From Alloscardovia venturai (GTDB taxonomy: Bacteria > Actinomycetota > Actinomycetes > Actinomycetales > Bifidobacteriaceae), in assembly GCF_042676605.1 (NCBI RefSeq), contig NZ_JBHTHQ010000021.1, positions 682,001-746,000 on the forward strand: a DNA stretch of 64,000 nucleotides, read 5' to 3'. The notes under the pieces are model-generated. The model saw nothing but the letters and a program-made list of their open reading frames with translations. It ran no database searches and was not told where the DNA came from. Below, in pieces: positions 10,041 through 19,106 of the stretch (positions are counted from its first letter, which is position 1; every line of letters starts with the position of its first letter). The position numbers and the translations under genes were made by a program.

Positions 10041-10088
10041 ATATGGCTATCCGTTGAGATACCACTCATGAAGGGTAGCCATATTTTT
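10041..10088 (+). terminator. Terminator after the purL-F-M-D operon
   Basis: ATATGGCTATCC (10041-10052) pairs with GGGTAGCCATAT (10073-10084) with one G-U pair. The loop holds a small inner GAG/CTC pairing, and TTTT follows. Confidence 0.85.
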
Positions 10089-10190
10089 ATCAATTCGATA
10101 ATCTCTAGCGATGTCTTACAGTTTTTGAGGACTATTCTTATCCTTTTCATAGTTCAATCTTTTACATTACAAAATGCATCTTGCTACACT

Positions 10191-11335
10191 TCATCTTGTC
10201 TTAAAGTACGTAAAAAGTTGAGATTGTCTAATGCACAACCCTGCAACTACAGTGCCAATAACTATGCCACATCCAAAAGTACTCACACTACGAAGCCCTG
10301 CAGTTAACGTTTCAATGCTTCCTTCACTAATGAAACGTAATGCATATACACCAAGAACGCATGTTGAAACGACTTGAGCAATTATAATCCATATACAAGT
10401 TTCACACATAATTTCAAGAATCTGAGCAGGCTTAGACTGACCTGCATGAAGTGCCCCAGCATATTCTAGACGGCGAGAGCGTACAGTAAAAACACCGAAG
10501 GCAACGCCTAGGACAAGCATAAGCACTGGCGCCCATCTACTCAAACGTTGCGTAAATTCAGTATAAGCGCGAAAACGCGAATCATAATTTTTATTTATTT
10601 GTGTAATACCGACACTAGAATTATCAGACCGTAAGGATGAAGAGATGATAGTCGTCGCCATAAGATGCGAGTCAGAAATTTGAGAACTCGGCCATTGTTT
10701 CACCCAGCACTCTTCATACTGTGTTTTCCACTCGCACTATCAACTACGAGGATGGCATATCCAAGACGCGTATCTCTACCATCATTAGGCCAATTAAAAG
10801 TTCCAGCTACACGAGTCGTGCCCGTTTTCGTTTGAAGAATGCTACCACGTGTAAGTCCAAAATTCCGCGCAACAAGACGTGAAACCCACACACCACTCGT
10901 ATCAATTATGGGCGTTTTATTTTCTGGTATATTATATGAGCCTGTGTCATTTGACACTATCATGCGAAGAAAACCTGGTGTGACTTCATACGATGAGACA
11001 CTTTTGCCAGGTGTCGAAAGAAGCTCAATATCCATACCTTGGTGCAGCGCTCCTGAATTAAGCAATCGTGTTTTACCTACAACCGTATCGTTAGCTTGCT
11101 CTGTAGCCAGATCGTCACACGACTGTCCATCTACTTGGGTACCTACAACAGCTGATCCATCTGCATATGCATGAATACGCTCCACAGACTGCTGCGAGAT
11201 AGCGTTGATTGAGTACATATCAAATCCAGCGAAGAGCACCATACATACGACAGAAATTATCGTGTATAGGACAGCATGAGTAGTTCCACTTGCCACATTT
11301 CGTATAGCTTCGGAGATAATAGATTTAATTTTCAT
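10191..11335 (-). pseudogene. MacB/FtsX-type ABC permease, frameshifted
   Basis: Two minus-strand frames together encode one four-helix permease. The first (11335 to 10700) has an N-terminal helix (about residues 20-42) and an extracellular MacB-like domain. The second (to 10191) has three further helices, with segments WAPVLMLVLGVAFGVF, CIWIIIAQVVSTCVLG and CGIVIGTVVAGLCI. Reading minus one base at the A4 run (T4 on the plus strand, 10724-10727) joins ...SASGK to TQYEECWVKQWP, which restores a 381-residue protein. A one-base loss from an A5 run is the simplest explanation. The N-terminal part overlaps the ATPase stop (ATGA). The break would leave the second half without its first helix, so function is probably lost unless slippage on the A run occurs. 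Confidence 0.85.
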
Positions 11336-11970
11336 TCGTCTTCATCCTCATGAGGAAGGAAATCCGCTAAGTTAATGACACAATCACATGCATTTCGCGT
11401 ATCAGCATCATGAGTAGCAATGATGACGACCATACCTTGACCTGAAAGCTCTCTGAGTACAGAGTTAACCGAGTGAGCTGTACTCATATCGAGTTGGGCT
11501 GTTGGCTCATCAACGAGGAGAAGATCCGGGTGCACACATACTGCTCGTGCAAGCATAAGACGCTGTGCTTCGCCTCCCGATAAATCACTAAATTGTCTCT
11601 CGGCTACCTCTTCTAGCGAAAATCTCTGGAGCACATCATAAGCCTGAGCCTGCGCATCTTTACGTGTTTTCCCCTGTGCAAGTAGCGGGAAGACTACATG
11701 ATCAAGTACACTTCGACGAGCCACACCATAGGGATTTTGGAAAACCCAACCAACAGTACTGATATTGCACAGTTCAATTCTTCCAGTAAGCGGAATTTCC
11801 CAGCCTGCGATTATCGAAAGTAGTGTAGACTTGCCCGAGCCAGAAGGACCACATAGTGCGGTCATCTGCCCCGGCTCCGCAGTAAAATTCACATGTTCAA
11901 AAAGTGTATGTGTAGAACTAAAGCGGTGTGATACGTCGTGTACTTCTAAATAGACTTCCTGATTTCCCAT
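11332..11970 (-). CDS. ABC transporter ATPase (MacB/Lol type)
   Basis: This 212-residue ATPase powers the adjacent permease. It shows Walker A GPSGSGKST (about residues 40-48), a Q-loop in VGWVFQNP, the signature LSGGEAQRL, Walker B LLLVDEPTAQLD and the H-loop in IIATHDADT. The short length and order (ATPase then permease, ATGA overlap) fit MacB/LolD-like exporters and the bacteriocin-export ATPases of Gram-positive bacteria. It is the only intact core component of this operon, with the adaptor upstream and the permease downstream both disrupted. The start ATG 11970 has only a weak purine-rich ribosome site, so coupling to upstream translation is likely. Confidence 0.9.
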   Translation of the reverse strand: MGNQEVYLEVHDVSHRFSSTHTLFEHVNFTAEPGQMTALCGPSGSGKSTLLSIIAGWEIPLTGRIELCNISTVGWVFQNPYGVARRSVLDHVVFPLLAQGKTRKDAQAQAYDVLQRFSLEEVAERQFSDLSGGEAQRLMLARAVCVHPDLLLVDEPTAQLDMSTAHSVNSVLRELSGQGMVVIIATHDADTRNACDCVINLADFLPHEDEDE

Positions 11971-12021
11971 GTGTGCTCATCTCTCGTAAATCCAGCTTAT
12001 GCAGACCACTTACTCAAATCA

Positions 12022-13119
12022 TCACACACATCGCGCAGAATTTAAACTGCTACCTAGACGGACGTTGTGTACTGTATCTAAATTACTCGACTGAGGTTGA
12101 ATAAGGCTCACACCTAGCTCCCCCGCTACTACTACCACATGTATAGTCTTAGCCTTTTTCGCACCTGCGAGCGATACAATACATCCAACAGAATGTCCAT
12201 TCTCTTCATGAATGCCAAATACAGCTCCAGCGGGTACACGGAGTACATTGATGCTCTGTTTTAATGAAAGTTGGGCATCAAATCCTTGAGCGAGTGAGTC
12301 TTTGTCAAGTCCTTTAAAATCATCTGTCTGTGCAACACGCCCACAAAAATCTGCATCATTTATCTCAGTCTGCCCAGCAGGGATTGTTCCTGTTACCCCG
12401 AAAATTACTATGGAACGGTCAACTGAATCTGCTTTGCCATTTTTAATCGTTATCTTTGTAATACCACCTGAAATTGTAGCAATGCTCGATTCTGATTCAA
12501 TAGTTGTACCCAGGGAGGCATTCCAAGTCTTTATTTTTACGGTGTTCTCAGGAATCCATAGCATATCAGAAAGATGAAAAACTGAATCAGATGTATTTCC
12601 TATCGCAGTCTCCAACTTCTTCCACGCCTGTATTGTACGTGTTGTGAAGAGAGGAGATCCTTGTACAGCACCGTAGCCAAGACGCGAAAGCTCATCATTG
12701 AACGCTCGGACATCGTCGCCTTTATCTCCTATCGCCAAATCTCTGTAAAGAGGAGTAGATGTTGAAAGAGCAACGATAGAATGATCTTGAACTTTTAACG
12801 CTTTTTGACCAGAAATAAGCTGACCGTCGTTCCCACTCTCTGTCACAACGCCAGTCGTATGTATAACGATTTCTCTATCCTCAGCAAGAGTAGGTACAGC
12901 TGTAACTGTTTGAGCGCCGTCGTACTTTTGTGTAGCAACTTTTGCAGTAGTAATCTCTTGTGGCATACTTAATACGCGTGGCGGACGCTCAGGAAGAAAC
13001 AGTGCACACAACCCTACAGTGAGAGATATTGCAAGAATAAATACCAATATAATCCACGTCTACGCAAGTGACCTCACAGAACCTTTTCTGTTTATTTTCG
13101 GCTTTGAGTTCTTTGTCAT
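12022..13119 (-). pseudogene. HlyD/MacA-like adaptor with PG-binding motif, in-frame amber
   Basis: From ATG 13119 (preceded by AGGACGG) the frame reads MTKNSKPKINRKGSVRSLA and then hits TAG at codon 20 (13062-13060). It continues in the same frame with TWIILVFILAISLTVG, exactly the basic-then-hydrophobic order of a membrane anchor. The rest (about 340 residues) is a membrane-fusion adaptor with a peptidoglycan-binding-like helix pair (GDKGDDVRAFNDELSRLGY) and a beta-barrel/lipoyl-like C-terminal part. A CAG-to-TAG change is the simplest cause. Restart at TTG 13047 would remove the basic cytoplasmic residues but keep the helix, so residual function is possible. Such adaptors link MacB-like exporters to the cell wall in actinobacteria. 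Confidence 0.82.
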
Positions 13120-13128
13120 TCTGCCGTC

Positions 13129-13855
13129 CTACCAGAGATGTTCAACGGGATCACCGATGTATCCACGAATATAGTTATTTGCAACTTCGCATCCCCTCAC
13201 TCTCATATCTTTCTGATTAAAAGATTTAGGCGGATGATTTGGGTCAGAAGTCTCTTCGACGTACTTTTGTGCTGTATAGCTTGGAGAAACAAGTTTTTCA
13301 CGTATAAGGCAATCAACAATACCCTGAGTTTGAGAAGCATAAAGATGAGGATTACCTACCTGTGTCCTAAAAATATCGTCAATAGAAGCAGAGTAATTAT
13401 TCTCGCAGTCCGTGCGGTCTTCTGAGTATTTCATCATCTGAGACTCCGTACTTTGCTTATACGGTGCTTCAATATATACCGTTAGGAAACTTGATAAGTT
13501 TGATTTCTTTGTACCCTTTACCCAACATGCACGAACGATAACCTGACCACGCAGACTCATAATCAGAAACAGACACTCCACCAGCATCCTTCGCACGCTC
13601 CAAAATTACACGCTGAAAATCAGACAAATCCTGATCCTGCAACTCCTGCGAAATCAAATCAGACAACGATGAAGCAAGCCTAGCCTGAGAACCTCCTTCT
13701 CCTGACACCACAGAACTCATTGTTGAATCTGACGATGCCGTAATCGACGACTGGTCCGATGACACAGACTTCGTGCACGCATACAAATTTGTGGTAGTCA
13801 CGGCCACGATTATTACGGCAACAATTGAACGTATCATCGAATCAATCGTCTTCAT
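13129..13855 (-). pseudogene. Cys-rich lipoprotein, frameshifted at a TA repeat
   Basis: The gene opens MKTIDSMIRSIVAVIIVAV and reaches a lipobox LYAC near residue 27, marking an exported lipoprotein. The frame ends after ...KFPNGIY; another frame continues with YIEAPYKQSTESQMM through a Cys-containing region (DRTDCEN, IVDCLIREK, VRGCEVANNYIRG) to a stop at 13129. Adding one TA unit at the (TA)3 tract (13472-13478) fuses them into a 242-residue protein containing two similar Cys-centred motifs (YRSCMLGKGY and VDCLIREK). Start ATG 13855 lies one base after the previous gene's stop, so translation is coupled. I do not recognise the family; its location suggests it works with the adaptor and exporter at the cell surface. 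Confidence 0.75.
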
Positions 13856-13856
13856 C

Positions 13857-14159
13857 TTATCCCCAAACCTTAGCACTATCGTTATGATTTGATGCACTAC
13901 CATTTAGTATGAGTGAAGCTGTGACTTTTGTCTTAGTAGTGTGACCTTCTACACAGCCGCCATCTTGACATACCCGAATAAAGCCTGGTAATTTTGTTTT
14001 TGCATATACACCAGCTGTAGATTTGGTCCATGTATAGTTCCAATTTCCATCTATGCGAGTGTTAGATATGTTACCTGTCACAGCTTGTGCAGACTGTACA
14101 CCGACAGACAACAGCAACGCCGCGACTACTGAAGTGAACGGCAGAATCTTCTTTTTCAT
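13857..14159 (-). CDS. Small secreted protein, bacteriocin-like candidate
   Basis: This 100-residue protein has a textbook signal peptide (MKKKILPFTSVVAALLLSVG, cleavage likely after AQA near residue 26). It leaves a mature part of about 74 residues, aromatic at its start (WNYTW) with a Cys pair (CQDGGC) and a polar tail ending SAKVWG. AAAGGAG precedes the ATG. It is the first gene of a five-gene operon with a lipoprotein, adaptor, ABC ATPase and permease. Length, signal peptide and exporter neighbours resemble lactococcin 972-type bacteriocin loci, but I see no convincing family motif. It could equally be a structural surface protein or an exporter accessory factor. Confidence 0.7.
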   Translation of the reverse strand: MKKKILPFTSVVAALLLSVGVQSAQAVTGNISNTRIDGNWNYTWTKSTAGVYAKTKLPGFIRVCQDGGCVEGHTTKTKVTASLILNGSASNHNDSAKVWG

Positions 14160-14218
14160 GTCATGCTCCTTTGCATACAGTTGCCTACCGTTCTGTAGGT
14201 ATCCATATTCTATCTCTG

Positions 14219-14247
14219 TAAATATCTACAAAAATTCACTGTCTCAA
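14219..14247 (-). promoter_or_regulatory. Candidate promoter of the secreted-protein operon
   Basis: On the minus strand TTGAGA (plus 14247-14242) is followed after 17 bases by TATTTA (14224-14219), about 60 bases before the ATG at 14159. The match to a vegetative promoter is moderate. Confidence 0.35.
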
Positions 14248-14320
14248 TATACAAGCACTCTTCGTTTTAAAATTTGAATATTCTAGCAACACAAGACACA
14301 CACCACGTCGGATAATAGCT

Positions 14321-14351
14321 GAGGTCCCCAGGGTATACCCTGGGGGACCTC
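14321..14351 (-). terminator. Strong hairpin after purK
   Basis: GAGGTCCCCAGGG and CCCTGGGGGACCTC form a very stable hairpin with one bulged base around a GTATAC centre, just past the purK stop on the minus strand. No clear U-run follows, so it may act as a terminator, transcript stabiliser or boundary element. Confidence 0.6.
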
Positions 14352-14378
14352 AACATTTCTCGTTAATCTATCTTCACT

Positions 14379-15548
14379 TTACTCATCCCAAATTCCAGTA
14401 GAAGCAAGTCGTGCTTTTATCCCGTCAGTATCACTGCCAAGGACAGTAATGTGCCCCATCTTACGGTTATACTTAACGACCGCCTTGCCATAGTCATGTA
14501 CATGCCATTCAGGATGTTCAGCGGTAGCATTAAACACAGAGTCTACGTGCTGACCAAGCACATTAACCATGACTGCTGGGCTCAAAAGTCGTGGCTGCTG
14601 AAGTTCCCAACCAGCAATGCCCAAGACGTGCATATCAAACTGATCAAAATCACACGCTTCGATGGTGTAGTGTCCTGAGTTATGCGGACGCGGAGCGAGT
14701 TCATTGACGATGACTCGACCACCAGCGCACACAAAAAGCTCGATGGCGAGAGTACCAGCTAAATTGAAACCCTGCGCAAGGGTAAGAGCTAAAGAATGAG
14801 CTACTTTATCCACTGCCATATCCATATCACTTGGATGTACACCGTAAGCAGGAGCAGTAGTGATATGCAAGATGTTATCGACATGCTCATTCTTTACAAC
14901 AGGAAACGTCACAAAGTCAGCACCATTACCCGATACCAAGATAGATGCCTCATACTCAAAGTTTACAAAACCTTCGAGCACACTCTGTTCGAAGTTCTCA
15001 CCCCACTGGGTTTCTACTTCCTCCACATCAGCAGTGGTCTTGAGCACCTTCTGACCATGACCGTCATAGCCACCTTCAGCCGTCTTGAGTACTGCTGGCA
15101 GACCAATGCGAGAGACCGCATCGCGCAGTTCAGTCATATTAGTTACTGACTCCCAATGTGCAGTTTCAATACCGTGACTGTTGACGAAAGTTTTCTCAGC
15201 GATACGATTCTGAGTTACTCGCAACAAATCTGTACCCTGTGGAATATCGACGATGTCACGTACTAAGTCAAGTGCATCTGCATCAACGTTTTCAAACTCA
15301 TACGTTAGGACATCAGACAGTTCAGCAATCTCACGAATAGCATCCTGATCATCGTAATCAGCGACGATATGCTGATTACACACGCCAGCGGCCGGACAGC
15401 CTTCTGTAGGGTCTAAAACTACAGTATGAAATCCCATGTAGCGGGCAGACAGCGCCATCATCTGACCGAGCTGACCACCGCCAATAATACCGATGGTTGC
15501 ACCACGAATTAAACGTTTCACTGGTGTCGAATTAGTCAAGCTTGGCAT
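14379..15548 (-). CDS. purK: N5-CAIR synthetase (PurK)
   Basis: PurK carboxylates AIR with bicarbonate and ATP to give N5-CAIR, the substrate of PurE next door. It is an ATP-grasp protein of 389 residues starting with a nucleotide fold (TIGIIGGGQLGQMMALSA, about residues 18-35). The ATP-grasp part includes LKTAEGGYDGHGQ and the metal-binding ELFV...NELAPRPHNSGHYT. GAGGAG lies five bases before ATG 15548. Its start overlaps the purE coding end by 17 bases, so purE-purK are translated as a unit. The gene is separated from the plus-strand pur operon by the decaying exporter locus. Confidence 0.95.
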   Translation of the reverse strand: MPSLTNSTPVKRLIRGATIGIIGGGQLGQMMALSARYMGFHTVVLDPTEGCPAAGVCNQHIVADYDDQDAIREIAELSDVLTYEFENVDADALDLVRDIVDIPQGTDLLRVTQNRIAEKTFVNSHGIETAHWESVTNMTELRDAVSRIGLPAVLKTAEGGYDGHGQKVLKTTADVEEVETQWGENFEQSVLEGFVNFEYEASILVSGNGADFVTFPVVKNEHVDNILHITTAPAYGVHPSDMDMAVDKVAHSLALTLAQGFNLAGTLAIELFVCAGGRVIVNELAPRPHNSGHYTIEACDFDQFDMHVLGIAGWELQQPRLLSPAVMVNVLGQHVDSVFNATAEHPEWHVHDYGKAVVKYNRKMGHITVLGSDTDGIKARLASTGIWDE

Positions 15549-16041
15549 TGGACTCCTCTACCATGTCTTTGAGTTCATTGCGGTAGTCTTCAAGTGCCTG
15601 AGCGAGAGCGCTATCAAAAGTCGATAAGATACTGACTGCCAGGAGCCCAGCATTTGTAGCACCAGAATTTCCAATTGCAGTCGTCGCTACAGGAATACCT
15701 CCCGGCATCTGCACAATAGAGAGTAGCGAATCTACCCCGCTTAAAGCACGCGACTTCACAGGTACTCCGATGACAGGCAAGGTTGTCTGAGCAGCAGTCA
15801 TACCTGGTAAGTGTGCCGCACCTCCTGCTCCCGCAATGATGACCTTGATACCTTTATCCCGCGCCGAGTGTGCAAATTCTGCCATGAGCTCAGGGGTACG
15901 ATGTGCAGAAATGACTTGCTTGATGTAAGGTACGTTAAAGCGCTCGAGAATCTCGCACGCATGACTCATCGTCTCCCAGTCACTGCTCGAACCCATAATT
16001 ACCGCGACTTGAGGCGCATTGTGAGATATATTGTCAGCCAC
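15532..16041 (-). CDS. purE: N5-CAIR mutase (PurE)
   Basis: PurE rearranges N5-CAIR to CAIR. Family signatures are VAVIMGSSSDWETM (about residues 12-25), SAHRTPE (about 45-51) and the AGAGGAAHLPGM loop (about 72-83). I choose GTG 16041 because AAGGAG lies six bases upstream and the length becomes 169 residues, usual for class I PurE. An in-frame ATG at 16113 would add 24 residues that resemble leader sequence. It is first in the purE-purK operon. Confidence 0.94.
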   Translation of the reverse strand: MADNISHNAPQVAVIMGSSSDWETMSHACEILERFNVPYIKQVISAHRTPELMAEFAHSARDKGIKVIIAGAGGAAHLPGMTAAQTTLPVIGVPVKSRALSGVDSLLSIVQMPGGIPVATTAIGNSGATNAGLLAVSILSTFDSALAQALEDYRNELKDMVEESNAKLD

Positions 16042-16191
16042 AGGACTCTCCTTAAAACCTTTGAATAGTTCGGATTTTACTCGCTGAACACGAAGTATGA
16101 GGCGTTTTGTCACCTCTTATGAGATGAATGAGATACACATGTCCACTTCCGTAGGTGCCCCTGTGCGCTACAATGAACTTTGCATGTGTGA

Positions 16192-16210
16192 AACTATGAT
16201 TTTCATAGTT
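16192..16210. promoter_or_regulatory. Dyad over a possible tRNA -10
   Basis: AACTATGA-TTT-TCATAGTT is a perfect 8+3+8 inverted repeat beginning 35 bases before tRNA-Arg. It includes TATGAT, a reasonable -10 for the tRNA. No good -35 was found. Confidence 0.3.
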
Positions 16211-16226
16211 AGTTCTCATGATGCAC

Positions 16227-16299
16227 GCCCGCGTAGCTCAGTGGATAGAGCAGGTGACTTCTAATCTCCGTGTCGCAGGTTCGACTCCTGTCGTGGGCA
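16227..16299 (+). tRNA. tRNA-Arg (anticodon TCT)
   Basis: The cloverleaf is clear: acceptor GCCCGCG with CGTGGGC (one G-U), D stem GCTC/GAGC, anticodon loop CTTCTAA with TCT at 16260-16262, T arm GCAGG-TTCGACT-CCTGT and discriminator A. CCA is not encoded. The anticodon stem GGTGA/TCTCC contains a central U-U mismatch. It reads AGA codons. Confidence 0.93.
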
Positions 16300-16317
16300 C
16301 CTATTTAGTGTGGACAC

Positions 16318-18063
16318 TTATCGATTGAGCTGTGCAAACTTTCGCAGATTCTTTTGAATGGTCAAACGCCGTGTGTCAGTAAGTGCTCCGCCGAGGATAT
16401 TACCAGCGATAAACACAATCATAGATATTACTACTTGCACACCCGCAGCAATACAAACCGCAAACGTCACGTTTTCCGTTTGCACAGCAATGATTCCAGC
16501 TGCCGTTCCTGCAGGTGCAAAAGTTACGAGCAAAGCCAGTATCCACGCCAGTGGAACGAATACCTGAGCCGCAGTCCGCCCTTGAGGATTCTTCATAGGC
16601 TGATCTGCACTTGGCACGGGATACATCACCAGTGATGACAGCACGGCCGAAATACCAATTCCCGACAAAAGCATTGCTAAAGAGAAAATGACAGCTATGG
16701 TAAAGATTTGCATCTGCGACGCCATATTCCCCACAAAGAAAGCGTATACACTGACGATAATCTCAAACACTGCGCCTATAGTGAGTTGCACGATGCTTCG
16801 TGCCCACCAATCTGTCACGCCTTTGACACCCGCCATCGTATGCATGATAAATGCTGGCCCATCATATGAAAGCATATTAAGACCCATAATGCACATAAAG
16901 AAAGCTGTCAGCGGGATAATCATGATGAGCATCTCTTTAATCCCCGACGTCATGGCTTGGAATGTAAAGATGCCCGCAAAGAGTATAGGCATGATAAGAG
17001 AAATTCCGTAGCGAACATCACGCTGCCAGCTTGTACCAATACGCGCAATAATTGCTGTCAATGGTGAATGTACAAAGTTCATCGCAAAAAGTCCCAATCC
17101 ACGTTTTGACACGTTTTGATCACTTTGCTGCGTTTTTCCTTGAAGAATCTCGCGACGCATCGACCAGTCAAAAGCAAGTGCGAGGAGCCACATACCTACT
17201 GCCCATAGCACTATACGCATCACTAGAGTAAGGATGCTTATTAACGAAAGTGCTGCAATATCGTAGGAGACGACATTGATACTTGCTAATGGAGTCCAGC
17301 TCAGTACCCGCCCTATTTTCACGAGTTGGAGCCAAGCGAACGATTGCTCTTGAGATGCAAGCTTGTCAAACATCGCATCTACTTGCTCATCTGTGGCATG
17401 TGATCCCGCCATAATCTCGGCTTGGCTGCTCAGATGACTTGTGGTTAGGCTCCCTACTTGAGAAAGGAGGATAACGACGATAACGAAAATAACGTAAATA
17501 ACAGTTCGCGCTTTTTTACTTTGAAAAAGAGTGAGTGCAAGCGTACTCAATGTCCGCGAAAGGAACTGAGAAAGCCCCACCGCTAAGACACTTGTTACAG
17601 CGGATACTATCCATAGTCCTACGATTAGAACAAGAGAGTGCACACTAGCAGTCACACTCAGAGCCGTCGCGCCCCACAGCATAAAGAAGAGAGCGATTCC
17701 TGACGGTTGAAACATCGAAGAAATGACTAATGCAGAGCGAATTGTCGCATGTGATAAGCCGAATCGAGATAAGTCACGAGCATTTATTCCGCCTTGCCCG
17801 AATGCAGCAATCTGCATAATAGAAATAAATACTGTTCCTATCCCCCACACAGCAGCAATGACATACCCCACATTTGCGTCATGTATGTCTCGCAGAGTCT
17901 GAGAAGCAAAGTTTACGTTCAGGAAAACAAACCACATGCCTACCACGGCAGCTATCCAGAAAATGAGGGAGATGACAAGACCAATCGCTTGCCATACTGA
18001 TTTACGCGCCGTAGCAAGTGTCAATGCCCAGCGAAGTTTAACGACCGTGAGGATATCACGCAT
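16318..18063 (-). CDS. ABC exporter permease, about 12 TM helices
   Basis: This 581-residue, very hydrophobic protein has about twelve predicted membrane helices (for example VISLIFWIAAVVGMWFVFL near residue 30 and VIYVIFVIVVILLSQVG near 190). It is the membrane partner of the ATPase directly upstream. ATG 18063 is chosen because AGGAAAAGAG precedes it and the ATPase ends at 18080; a longer reading to 18165 would run back over the ATPase. The large size with no separate binding protein suggests export or drug/lipid efflux, but no specific substrate can be read from the sequence. Confidence 0.85.
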   Translation of the reverse strand: MRDILTVVKLRWALTLATARKSVWQAIGLVISLIFWIAAVVGMWFVFLNVNFASQTLRDIHDANVGYVIAAVWGIGTVFISIMQIAAFGQGGINARDLSRFGLSHATIRSALVISSMFQPSGIALFFMLWGATALSVTASVHSLVLIVGLWIVSAVTSVLAVGLSQFLSRTLSTLALTLFQSKKARTVIYVIFVIVVILLSQVGSLTTSHLSSQAEIMAGSHATDEQVDAMFDKLASQEQSFAWLQLVKIGRVLSWTPLASINVVSYDIAALSLISILTLVMRIVLWAVGMWLLALAFDWSMRREILQGKTQQSDQNVSKRGLGLFAMNFVHSPLTAIIARIGTSWQRDVRYGISLIMPILFAGIFTFQAMTSGIKEMLIMIIPLTAFFMCIMGLNMLSYDGPAFIMHTMAGVKGVTDWWARSIVQLTIGAVFEIIVSVYAFFVGNMASQMQIFTIAVIFSLAMLLSGIGISAVLSSLVMYPVPSADQPMKNPQGRTAAQVFVPLAWILALLVTFAPAGTAAGIIAVQTENVTFAVCIAAGVQVVISMIVFIAGNILGGALTDTRRLTIQKNLRKFAQLNR

Positions 18064-18079
18064 CGTATTTTCTCTTTTC

Positions 18080-18940
18080 CTACTGAGCATCAACATCACC
18101 ACCGAGCGAGTTTGTATTAGCATTCTCGGTGTTATCGGTATCGCTAGTTTCGTCGGCATGACCACTTACTGCTGCGTTACCATCCACTCCACCGTCAAGC
18201 CAGGAAAGCTGCGCTGCTTCGTGCCTACCGCCTACGAGCTCTAAGAATCGGTCTTCTAAATCTTTACCCGTTGCAACTTCGTCCAGCGTACCCGAAGCTC
18301 GAACCTCTCCATCCGCAATAACTGCCACATGAGAACACATTTTCTCAACTAGACTCATCACATGAGATGAGATAATGACCGTTCCGCCCGTTGCTACATA
18401 CTCTTTGAGGATATCTTTGAGATTTGCCGAAGATACAGGGTCAACAGCCTCAAAAGGCTCGTCAAGAAAAAGAATGCGCGGGCTATGAATCATCGCAGTG
18501 CCCAAGCAAATCTTCTTTTTCATACCAGTGGAATAGTCCGCGACAATCTTGTTTTCAGCATCACTCAAATCAAATGCGTCAAGCAAATCATGCGCACGAC
18601 GAAGAGTTTCTGGCTTTTTCATACCGCGCAACATACCTGAATAGACAAGAAGCTGCAAGCCGGTGAGTCGATCAAAGATTTCATCTGCCTGTGGCATAAC
18701 GCCCATCTCACGTCTGGCAGTATCAACGTTGCGCCATACGTCCACGCCAAAAAGCTCCACGGTACCCGACGTGGGCAAAAGCATACCCGTACACATATTG
18801 AGCGTCGTTGTTTTTCCCGCTCCGTTTGGACCGACAAGTCCATAAAAAGAGCCAGCAGGAATATCCAATGATATGGAAGAAACAGCTTTCTTTTTACCGT
18901 ATATTTTTGTTAATGCATTAATACTCAGCGCAGTAACCAT
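18080..18940 (-). CDS. ABC transporter ATPase (CcmA-like)
   Basis: The 286-residue ATPase contains Walker A GPNGAGKTT (about residues 37-45), a signature YSTGMKKKI, Walker B RILFLDEPFEAVDP and an H-loop in VIISSHVMS. The variant signature (STGMKKK) is typical of CcmA/multidrug and BcrA-like ATPases. The C-terminal 40 residues form an Asp/Asn/Thr-rich tail without similarity to the fold. It is followed after 16 bases by its permease. The upstream region holds two small dyads, GGTACCGTACC (18943-18953) and TGCATATATGCA (18994-19005), that might bind a regulator. Confidence 0.9.
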   Translation of the reverse strand: MVTALSINALTKIYGKKKAVSSISLDIPAGSFYGLVGPNGAGKTTTLNMCTGMLLPTSGTVELFGVDVWRNVDTARREMGVMPQADEIFDRLTGLQLLVYSGMLRGMKKPETLRRAHDLLDAFDLSDAENKIVADYSTGMKKKICLGTAMIHSPRILFLDEPFEAVDPVSSANLKDILKEYVATGGTVIISSHVMSLVEKMCSHVAVIADGEVRASGTLDEVATGKDLEDRFLELVGGRHEAAQLSWLDGGVDGNAAVSGHADETSDTDNTENANTNSLGGDVDAQ

Positions 18941-19106
18941 ATGGTACCGTACCTTTCGTCTGTCTTCTCCTTAACTAGGGTACGTTACATTTCTGCATAT
19001 ATGCAACTAAATATGTGAATATGCTTACTCCAAGATACTGCTAGCTACCACAAACTATATTGCTTTCTCAGCATTTTCTCTGCACCAACATCGGTCACGA
19101 TGCGCC

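Noticed and set aside
10068..10307. Plus-strand open frame after purD
   Set aside because: It begins inside the purD terminator and overlaps the permease remnant; no ribosome site, no family match.
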